A DNA stretch of 30,823 nt from CAYFJO01 sp964343305 (GTDB lineage Bacteria > Planctomycetota > Planctomycetia > Pirellulales > Pirellulaceae), in assembly GCA_964343305.1 (NCBI GenBank), contig CAYFJO010000088.1:1-30823 (forward strand), given 5' to 3'. A program made the translations under genes and the position numbers. Of the stretch, positions 17,754 through 23,489 are shown piece by piece. The first letter of the stretch is position 1; every line of letters begins with the position of its first letter. The notes beneath the pieces are model-generated. The model searched no databases and had not been told where the DNA came from. It saw only the letters and a list, made by a program, of their open reading frames with translations.

Positions 17754-18068
17754 ATGAGCACAGAAGACACGACCAACAAATCGACCTACCTCGGTGCGTT
17801 AATTGGCGCGGCCGCCGCAGTGCCAAACTGAATTGGCGCCGGAGTTCTTTCCCTGCTCGGGTTAGCGGGGGCTTCATCCGCGTGCATCGTCGGTTGGTTA
17901 ACACCAGTAATGATTGGTCTCACAGTAGTCTTGCTGGGCCGAGCGCATTATGTGCTGTTTTTCCTCCGACGTGGTAATCGTTTCAGTATGCTAACAACCT
18001 GGATTGTCACCTTGCTTGTGATCGGCTTTTGGTCATGGCGGTGGCTCTTTCACACGGCAACCAATTAA
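17754..18068 (+). CDS. Small MerT-like membrane selenoprotein (U26)
   Basis: This is a gene of 104 residues, visible only if TGA 17829-17831 is read as Sec26; it ends at TAA 18066-18068. Residues 12-32 (YLGALIGAAAAVPNUIGAGV) form TM1. They align with MerT TM1, where A-S-A-C-C-L-G-P-L-V-L becomes A-V-P-N-U-I-G-A-G-V-L, so U26 replaces the second Cys of the vicinal pair. Two more transmembrane segments follow: IVGWLTPVMIGLTVVLLG, and a stretch near TTWIVTLLVIGFWSWRW. The stop overlaps the next start (TAATG), evidence of translational coupling and that this frame is translated to its end. No good Shine-Dalgarno and only a weak downstream hairpin are visible. Inner membrane; metal transport is an inference. 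Confidence 0.78.
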
Positions 18069-19321
18069 TGTATGAATCCGTTTTAGAAAACCCCGCCGAG
18101 TTGGATGAAGTGACCGCATCCGCGTTGAGCGAAGTTGTGCGACAGCATGGCACGCCGACCTACGCGTTCGACGTGCGGCGATTGCGATTGCAGGTCGACA
18201 AACTGCGGTCTCACCTGCCTGACGAAGTGGATGTGCTTTATTCATTGAAGTCCAATGCCTCGCTTGGAATCTGCGATGTGCTTTCCCAGTGTGGAATCGG
18301 TGTCGACGTCGCTTCGGCCGGTGAGTTTTTAACGGCGCTGGCCGCGGACTTCGCGACGGATCAGATCTTTGTTGCCGGTCCGTTTAAGATGCCCGAGACG
18401 ATTGACCTGTTGCGCGAGAATCCTGGCGCAGTCGTGTCGGTCGATTCTCCGAGCGAACTGACCGCGCTTTCGGACGCCGGTTTGAAAAATCGAGCGGTGC
18501 TGCGTTTGCGGCCCGATTTCAGTTCGTGTGCGGTGGTCAAAGCGGGCAGCGAATCACGTTTCGGCTTCACGTGTGAAACGCTGGAACACTGCCGCGACTT
18601 GCTGCCATCCTGCAAGTTGGAGGTGATCGGATTTCACGTCTTCGCTGGCTCGCAAGTCCTCGATGCAGAAAAACTTAACGAACATTTGCGATGGTCGCTC
18701 GATCTGTCGTTGCGTGCCGCCGAAACACTGGGGATCCAACCAACCTACATCAACCTTGGCGGTGGTTTTGGAATTCCCTACGGGGCCAATGACCAGGAAC
18801 TGGACTTGTCGAGCGTTGGCGCGGATTTGACGAATCTTGCCGCACGCGCCGCGCCTGCCCGGTTGGTACTCGAACTCGGTCGGTATTTGGTGGCCGAGGC
18901 CGGTTGGTATCTGACGTCGGTCGTAGGACATCAGACATTTCAAGGGAAACCCGCCGTCATCGTCGACGGTGGTGTGCACCAACGAGCCGACATGTGCGGC
19001 CTTTGCCTGCGATCGAATCAGAATCCGCCGCATGTTTTGGTGAACAGATCTTCGACACTCGCGCTAACGTCGGTCTTGGGATGCCTTAGTTTGCCCGATG
19101 ATGTTTTGCTCGAATTGGCCCCGTTGCCAGAGTTAGCCGTCGGCGACGTGTTGGCATTTTCTCATGCCGGTGCTTATGGCTTGTGGTCGTCGCCCTCGCT
19201 GTTTCACAGCAGCCCGTTGCCGGCCGAAGTTGCTTTCGATGGCTCTGCGATCCATCTGATGAGGCTCCGGAAAAAGGCGGAGAGTATTTTGGAAGACCAG
19301 CGGCACGTGAAACCGTGCTGA
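18068..19321 (+). CDS. Type III (alanine-racemase fold) PLP-dependent decarboxylase-like enzyme
   Basis: 417 residues from ATG 18068, which overlaps the stop of the preceding selenoprotein gene. I prefer it to an upstream start at 18029, which would overlap that gene. The PLP lysine is K61 in LYSLKSNAS. GVDVASAGEFLTAL follows, and the phosphate-binding glycine loop is LGGGFGIPY. The C-terminal domain has FSHAGAYGLWSSPSLFHSSP. Relatives include diaminopimelate, ornithine and arginine decarboxylases and an exosortase-linked group. At the usual catalytic G-P-x-C-x-x-x-D site the sequence reads G-C-L-S-L-P-D-D, so the aligned Cys may be Ser, with a Cys two positions earlier. The substrate is unclear. 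The gene ends TGC-TGA; I see no hairpin there and treat it as a normal stop. Confidence 0.85.
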   Translation: MYESVLENPAELDEVTASALSEVVRQHGTPTYAFDVRRLRLQVDKLRSHLPDEVDVLYSLKSNASLGICDVLSQCGIGVDVASAGEFLTALAADFATDQIFVAGPFKMPETIDLLRENPGAVVSVDSPSELTALSDAGLKNRAVLRLRPDFSSCAVVKAGSESRFGFTCETLEHCRDLLPSCKLEVIGFHVFAGSQVLDAEKLNEHLRWSLDLSLRAAETLGIQPTYINLGGGFGIPYGANDQELDLSSVGADLTNLAARAAPARLVLELGRYLVAEAGWYLTSVVGHQTFQGKPAVIVDGGVHQRADMCGLCLRSNQNPPHVLVNRSSTLALTSVLGCLSLPDDVLLELAPLPELAVGDVLAFSHAGAYGLWSSPSLFHSSPLPAEVAFDGSAIHLMRLRKKAESILEDQRHVKPC

Positions 19322-19341
19322 AGGATAGGACGAACTACACC

Positions 19342-20202
19342 ATGACTTACAAATCGCCTCTTGTTGTTCTAATACTGCTTGTCGCCGTGATGGCATGGCC
19401 CGCGCTGGCGGCGCCGCCACAGACGATCACGAATTCGATTGGAATGAAACTGGCTCGCATTCCGGCGGGCACCTTCATGATGGGTTCTCCGAGGTCCGAA
19501 ACCGAACGAGACGACAAAGAAGAGCGTCACGAGGTGACCATCACCAAGCCGTTTTACATCGGTGTCTATGAAGTGACACAAGGGCAATATCACGCGGTGA
19601 CGGGAAACAACCGAGCCGTGTTCAAGGACTCGAAGGAAAACCCGATCGAGAATGTCGATTGGATCGAGGTTAAAGCCTTCTGTGAGCGGCTATCCAGTCG
19701 CGACGAAGAAAAGGACGCTGGACGAAGGTACCGTCTGCCGACCGAGGCGGAGTGGGAATACGCTTGTCGTGGCAGCACAACCACCGCGTTCAACGTGGGC
19801 GAGTCGCTGTCGTCCCACCAGGCAAATTTCAACGGCAACTATCCGGCGGGCCAGGGTGAAAAGGGGCCGTATTTGCGGAAAACGAGCAAGGTTGGGTCGT
19901 ATGAACCTAACGCGTTTGGTTTGTACGACATGCATGGCAACGTCGCCGAATGGTGTATCGATTGGTTCGATCCAGAGTACTATTTCGACAGCCCCGATGA
20001 AGATCCTCTCGGACCGCCCTTGGGAGTCGTGCCGACGAAGTTCACCAATAACGGCAAGGAAAACTTCTTTGTCGTGGTTCGCGGTGGAAGCTGGGTGGAC
20101 GATGGCCGGGCATGCCGGTCGGCATACCGGTTCCGCACCATGCCCAAGACACAGTATCGTCTCAATGGATTCCGTGTCGTTTGTGAGATTGCTGGGGAGT
20201 GA
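19342..20202 (+). CDS. Secreted SUMF1/FGE-like (formylglycine-generating-enzyme fold) protein
   Basis: 286 residues from ATG 19342, with AGGA upstream and a signal peptide (SPLVVLILLVAVMAWPALAA). Core motifs of the SUMF1 fold are present: GMKLARIPAGTFMMGSP, YEVTQGQY, YRLPTEAEWEYACRG, ANFNGNYP, FGLYDMHGNVAEWC, VVRGGSWVDDGRACRSAYR, and LNGFRVV near the end. In true sulfatase-maturing FGEs the segment after GGSW holds two cysteines. Here the first position is Asp253 and only Cys258 remains, so canonical formylglycine formation is unlikely. It may be another member of the EgtB/PvdO/SUMF1 non-haem iron group or a structural protein. It lies 20 nt after the decarboxylase gene, with seven bases before the next ATG, so it is in the operon. 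Confidence 0.88.
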   Translation: MTYKSPLVVLILLVAVMAWPALAAPPQTITNSIGMKLARIPAGTFMMGSPRSETERDDKEERHEVTITKPFYIGVYEVTQGQYHAVTGNNRAVFKDSKENPIENVDWIEVKAFCERLSSRDEEKDAGRRYRLPTEAEWEYACRGSTTTAFNVGESLSSHQANFNGNYPAGQGEKGPYLRKTSKVGSYEPNAFGLYDMHGNVAEWCIDWFDPEYYFDSPDEDPLGPPLGVVPTKFTNNGKENFFVVVRGGSWVDDGRACRSAYRFRTMPKTQYRLNGFRVVCEIAGE

Positions 20203-20209
20203 TGTCGTG

Positions 20210-20587
20210 ATGCGAATGCAAACCGGTTTGTTGTGTTTCGTCGTGATGTTGATCGGAGGCTGTGGGTCGCCAAGCACCGCCAACGTCACGCCCAACGAGA
20301 GCACGGATCAGCCAACCAAACCAAATGAACTGGCCCACGTCACTTTGTGCCTGCCCGGCATGAATCAAAAGTTGCAGATCTTGTGAGGCGACTGACCGAA
20401 CAAGGTCAAACAAGCTCTGGTAGAGCTTGACGGTGTGAAGTCGGTCGAAGACGAATGGACGCGCGAGATCGAATCGGATGAAGATCTGGATCTGTTGTTC
20501 ATCGCCTATTATTCCGATAAAACGATAGTCAAAGAGTTGATCGCGAAGATCGAAGAACATGGTTTCAAAGCCGAAGTGAAGGATTAG
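20210..20587 (+). CDS. MerP/HMA-like lipoprotein selenoprotein (U59-x-x-U62)
   Basis: 125 residues from ATG 20210, with GGGGAG ten bases upstream. The signal peptide ends in the lipobox LIGGC (Cys18), so it is probably a periplasmic lipoprotein. A Thr/Pro/Asn-rich linker leads to an HMA domain at about 47-125. TGA at 20384-20386 and 20393-20395 place U59 and U62 in L-U-G-D-U-P-N-K-V-K-Q-A-L-V-E-L-D-G-V. This matches the C-x-x-C-P-x-x-V-K-x-A-L of MerP and related metallochaperones. The HMA fold continues to KIEEHGFKAEVKD and TAG. The GM of the usual GMTC lies seven residues earlier, so the metal loop has an insertion. An 8-bp hairpin follows. Predicted role: capture of Hg(II) or another soft metal for the membrane transporter. 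Confidence 0.88.
20411..20429 (+). promoter_or_regulatory. Candidate SECIS hairpin for U59/U62
   Basis: CAAGCTCT (20411-20418) and AGAGCTTG (20422-20429) are perfect 8-bp complements around loop GGT. The loop begins 24 nt past the second UGA, and its first two bases are G, fitting the bacterial SECIS rule of a G near the loop apex. Confidence 0.8.
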
Positions 20588-20589
20588 GC

Positions 20590-20683
20590 TTGGTCGGAAA
20601 AGGGGTCTGACCCTCTCCGGGCAAGGCGATCACAAAGGAAAAATAACTTTCACTCAAAAGGGTCAGACCCCTTTTCCGGCCAA
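20590..20683. repeat. Inverted-repeat element (MITE/REP-like) between two selenoprotein genes
   Basis: Left arm 20590-20614 and right arm 20659-20683 are 25-bp inverted repeats with one mismatch, each containing CGGAAAAGGGGTCTGACCCT or its complement. A 44-bp spacer separates them. The core also appears at 64-75. The element fills almost the whole gap between the MerP-like and MerT-P-like genes and ends five bases before the latter's ATG. It could form a large hairpin in mRNA that affects expression of the transporter. Confidence 0.75.
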
Positions 20684-20688
20684 CTAGC

Positions 20689-21465
20689 ATGACTGACGAA
20701 TCCAAACCCGGCGCACCGCCCATGGCCGTTGGCTGAGCGTCCAAGCAACCCCAGTCGCCGGGCGCGATGGACAACGAATCGAACGGCCACAATCCTGCGC
20801 CGGCGGCGGATTGCTGAGCGTCGAAGCCACCTCAGTCGCCGGGTGCGACGGACAAACCGGACGAAGGTCATCGCGCGGAACGGGTCGCGAACTTCGGAGC
20901 CTTGCTTTCGGCGTTCATCGCTTCGAGCTGATGTTGGCTGCCGCCCTTGTTGATCTTGGGCGGCATCTCCGGTGCGGGGATGACGACATTTCTCGAACAA
21001 TATCGGCCCATTTTTATCGCCGTCACGTTTGGATTCTTGGGAGCCGCTTTTTATTTGACCTATCGTCCACGACGTGGCGCGGCGAACGAGTCGGAGCAGC
21101 GAACACCGACCTCTAAGCTGATGGCTGCGAACAAGGTGATGCTATGGGCCGTGACAGTGGTTGCCGTCGTGTTTTTGTTTTTTCCTCAAGCGGTCTCCGG
21201 CCTTTTTGCATCGGGTGACGAATTCACCGCGGACATGCAGCGGACGGTGATCCAGATCGAGGGCATGACGTGACACACGTGAGCGCCGAAAGCCGCAGCG
21301 GCGATCAAATCGGCACCGGGTGTGCTGGCAGTGCAAGTGGATTTCGAAGCGGGACAAGCGACAATCGGAACGCGAAGAGGAAGCCGCGTGCCAACCGTCA
21401 AGATCTTTGCGGAGTTGAAATCGATCGGTTACGACGCGGAAATTGTCAGGCGACCGAGCAGATAA
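20689..21465 (+). CDS. MerT-MerP fusion mercuric-transport-like selenoprotein with five Sec residues
   Basis: 258 residues from ATG 20689 to TAA 21463-21465, with UGA at codons 16, 43, 81, 195 and 198. The cytoplasmic tail (1-65) has two copies of U-A-S-K-x-P-Q-S-P-G-A-x-D. MerT part: TM1 GALLSAFIASS-U81-C82-WLPPLLIL corresponds to MerT ASACC-LGPL. FLEQYRPIFIAVTFGF and the following YRP match the MerT LEPYRPIFIG segment and TM2 (about 106-126). TM3 is about 149-172. The C-terminal domain (186-258) is HMA/MerP: IEGMT-U195-H-T-U198-APKAAAAIKSAPGV, ending IGYDAEIV. So every classical Hg-binding motif carries Sec. Three of the UGAs have a good downstream hairpin. No Shine-Dalgarno is obvious. Predicted inner-membrane Hg(II) importer with a periplasmic HMA domain. 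Confidence 0.9.
20754..20768 (+). promoter_or_regulatory. Candidate SECIS hairpin for U16
   Basis: GTCGC (20754-20758) pairs with GCGAT (20764-20768), including one G-U pair, around loop CGGGC. The loop starts 23 nt after the UGA. The same hairpin at the same distance follows the second copy. Confidence 0.6.
20835..20849 (+). promoter_or_regulatory. Candidate SECIS hairpin for U43
   Basis: GTCGC (20835-20839) and GCGAC (20845-20849) pair perfectly around CGGGT, 23 nt after the UGA. Relative to the first copy one base differs in the 3' arm (T versus C), and pairing is kept either way. Confidence 0.65.
20939..20965 (+). promoter_or_regulatory. Candidate SECIS hairpin for U81 in MerT TM1
   Basis: TGCCGCCC (20939-20946) and GGGCGGCA (20958-20965) form a perfect 8-bp GC-rich stem with an 11-base loop, TTGTTGATCTT. 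The stem starts seven bases after the UGA and the loop about 16 nt after it. Confidence 0.65.
21284..21303 (+). promoter_or_regulatory. Possible SECIS region for U195/U198
   Basis: Two alternative small stems are possible. CGCCG (21284-21288) can pair with CGGCG (21299-21303). Alternatively GCCG (21292-21295) can pair with CGGC (21299-21302) around CAG, 13 nt after the second UGA. Weaker than the other hairpins in the cluster. Confidence 0.4.
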
Positions 21466-21518
21466 GCACTCTGATCCGGTAGCATCATCCCCCGACATCA
21501 AGCCGGCGGCGTGCGGTC

Positions 21519-22919
21519 TTAGAATAAGCCAGGAATCGGCTCTTCCTGACTGATCTGAGCCAACTGCGATGGCACGCCGCGCGTGATACGCAACTTGCCG
21601 ACATCGAACAACGTGTGCATGATCGACGAGATGAGATGTTTTGGTGTCAAGTTTTCGGTCGCCGGTTCGCCGCCATCGCGTGTCGACTGGCCGATGACCT
21701 GACCGCTACGAGTGCCGCCACCGTGAATTAGCAGCGGGGCCAATCGTGCCCAATGATCGCGTCCACCACGTTTGTTGATCCGCGGAGTGCGCCCCATCTC
21801 GCCGCTGGCGACAAGCATGATCTTGTCTGTCAGGCCGCGCTCTTCCAAGTCTTCGACAAACGCCGCGGCTGCGTGGTCGTAGGCCTGACCTACCGCTTGC
21901 ATCCCGTCCACCATATTAAGATTGTTGCCGTCCCCGTGCATGTCCCAAACGCCGGCATAACCAGCATGGATTGTTGCGAATCCGCAGCCCGCTTCACACA
22001 ACCGCCGCGCCAACAGCAGCAGTTTTCCCAATGACTTGGCATTCGCCGTGTAGTACCCGGCACGACCTCGACTCGCCTGGTTCCAATTATGTGATTCGAC
22101 AAAATGGCTTGTGTCATATCTTGCCATGGTTTTCGGATCTTCCAGTGACAAGTCCAACGCCTTGGAAACTCCGCCGCCTAACAACAACTGGTACGCCTGT
22201 TGTTCAAGCTCATCCAACGCTTCCAACTGACCACTTGCGTCGACGTCCCGGTTCAAACGATCGAGCGCCGCCAACACCTGTCGCCGATCGTCAAAGAATC
22301 GCTCGCGCGGTAGGTTCAATTTCATGTCTTTTTGAAGCTGGCCATCGGCGCCGGGCACAAAGGGTTGATACGCCTTGCCATACGAGCCCGTCGATCGCAG
22401 ATCGCCACGAGCTTGTGGTCGCGGCACATCGTCGCAAACCGATGCCGGGTACAAAACCGCGTTGGTCGGCATGCCGGTCCGCGGTTGCGTCGCCCCGGCA
22501 TATGCTGAATAGTGCGTCCCAATATTTGCCTCGTGAGACTCCGCGCCGACAAGCGGCTGAATGTTGTGTCCGCCGTTGCCAGTCTGGTAAGAACGTACCA
22601 CCGTCAACTTGTCCGCCAGCTTGGCCAATTGTTGCATCGTCGAACCGAACGTCACGCCCGGCAAACTGGTCTGCACACAATCGGTCACCGTTCGCACGGC
22701 ATCGGGCGCATCCATCTTGGGGTCGAACGTTTCGTGTTGACTGGGACCGCCCTGTTGGAAAAGAAAGATCACAGATTTGCCAGACACTGGCTTGCCATCG
22801 CGTCGTGCCACGGCATCGGTGCCAAGCAACGACGTCAAGGAAAGCCCGCCAAGCCCCAGGCCACCAATTGTCAAGAATTTCCGTCGGCTAACTGGTTGGC
22901 CATCGTAGATCGTAAGCAT
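21519..22919 (-). CDS. DUF1501 family Tat-exported protein
   Basis: 466 residues. The twin-arginine signal VSRRKFLTIGGLGLGGLSLTSLL indicates export of a folded protein. The body has the DUF1501 hallmarks: SVIFLFQQGGPSQHETFDPK, VRSYQTGNGGHNIQP, ESHEANIGTHYSAYAG, FATIHAGYAGVWDMHGDGN, MLVASGEMGRTPRINKRGGRDHW-type active region and THLISSIMHTLFD-like end. DUF1501 is a sulfatase/phosphatase-superfamily-related family, abundant in planctomycetes and usually paired with DUF1549/DUF1553 genes; no such partner is nearby. The biochemical role is unknown. It converges on the selenoprotein operon, 53 bases from its last stop, with no clear terminator in between. Confidence 0.92.
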   Translation of the reverse strand: MLTIYDGQPVSRRKFLTIGGLGLGGLSLTSLLGTDAVARRDGKPVSGKSVIFLFQQGGPSQHETFDPKMDAPDAVRTVTDCVQTSLPGVTFGSTMQQLAKLADKLTVVRSYQTGNGGHNIQPLVGAESHEANIGTHYSAYAGATQPRTGMPTNAVLYPASVCDDVPRPQARGDLRSTGSYGKAYQPFVPGADGQLQKDMKLNLPRERFFDDRRQVLAALDRLNRDVDASGQLEALDELEQQAYQLLLGGGVSKALDLSLEDPKTMARYDTSHFVESHNWNQASRGRAGYYTANAKSLGKLLLLARRLCEAGCGFATIHAGYAGVWDMHGDGNNLNMVDGMQAVGQAYDHAAAAFVEDLEERGLTDKIMLVASGEMGRTPRINKRGGRDHWARLAPLLIHGGGTRSGQVIGQSTRDGGEPATENLTPKHLISSIMHTLFDVGKLRITRGVPSQLAQISQEEPIPGLF

Positions 22920-22998
22920 TCCGCTCCCTTTCGCTTAGAATGAGGATCGGTCACCCGTGATGATAGAAATAAACGAAATTTGATGCAATAAGATATAG

Positions 22999-23466
22999 GT
23001 GATTCGATTGGACCTTGATGTAGGTGAAATCGCCCGTCGACACAAACCGTTCCGGTGGCAAATGCCTCTTTGGTTTTTATTCTTGTTCGTAGCATTTGCT
23101 GGATTGGCGACGGTGATTGGCATCAAGTTCACGCAAGATCAACTGACTTACTCGACGAATCTTGCGGCGATCCAAGGGACCCGGATTTCTCGTCGTGGGA
23201 CATGGACACTCGAAAACAAGACAGTTTTAATTCGTTCTTTGTCTGGAGATCATCGAAATGCAAAGTTTGAAATTGATGTGGATCATTCGCCCAATCAGAT
23301 CGAATTCTGGCTGGAGATCTCTCACGACAACTGCCACGGCATCTATTCCGTTGAGGGAGATAGATTGACGCTCTGTCTTTCGAACAGTGGCGATCCAATT
23401 CCAACATCGTTCAACACGAAAGACGACAATCAGTGTCTATTGATCGTCTTTCAACGGGAACGATGA
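22999..23466 (+). CDS. Membrane-anchored TIGR03067-like protein
   Basis: 155 residues from GTG 22999; a TTG at 23008 is an alternative, and neither is well supported by a Shine-Dalgarno. One transmembrane segment (about 25-45, PLWFLFLFVAFAGLATVIGI) follows a basic cytoplasmic stub. The exported part contains the planctomycete TIGR03067 pattern: a G-x-W-type strand (RRGTWTLENK), then GIYSVEGDRLTLCLSNSG and a final LLIVFQRE. The family is a small beta-barrel-like domain of unknown function. Divergent from the DUF1501 gene, with 79 bp between them. A TAGAAT at 22936-22941 could be its -10. Confidence 0.75.
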   Translation: MIRLDLDVGEIARRHKPFRWQMPLWFLFLFVAFAGLATVIGIKFTQDQLTYSTNLAAIQGTRISRRGTWTLENKTVLIRSLSGDHRNAKFEIDVDHSPNQIEFWLEISHDNCHGIYSVEGDRLTLCLSNSGDPIPTSFNTKDDNQCLLIVFQRER

Positions 23467-23489
23467 GGTTGAGTGACGCGCTCACGCAA

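Larger units (their letters stand above)
20734..20853 (+). repeat. Tandem-like duplication of a UGA-plus-hairpin coding unit
   Basis: The 39-bp segments 20734-20772 and 20815-20853 (81 bp apart) are about 85% identical and in the same frame. Each starts TGAGCG. Each encodes U-A-S-K-x-P-Q-S-P-G-A-x-D, and about half of the differences are silent. The duplicated unit includes both the Sec codon and its candidate SECIS. Confidence 0.8.

Noticed and set aside
19313..19345. Sec readthrough at the TGC-TGA end of the decarboxylase gene
   Set aside because: No hairpin follows, another UGA comes seven codons later, and the extension overlaps the start of the next gene with no recognisable motif.
17113..21465. 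The UGA-containing frames as pseudogenes or sequencing errors
   Set aside because: Eleven interruptions are all UGA, never UAA, UAG or frameshift. They fall at metal-ligand positions, are mostly followed by hairpins, and the frames downstream are clean to non-UGA stops. One stop overlaps the next start in TAATG fashion.
15562..21465. UGA reassigned to Trp or Gly genome-wide
   Set aside because: Several ordinary genes here (the decarboxylase, the SUMF1-like gene, the P-protein) end with UGA, and Trp is encoded by TGG throughout.
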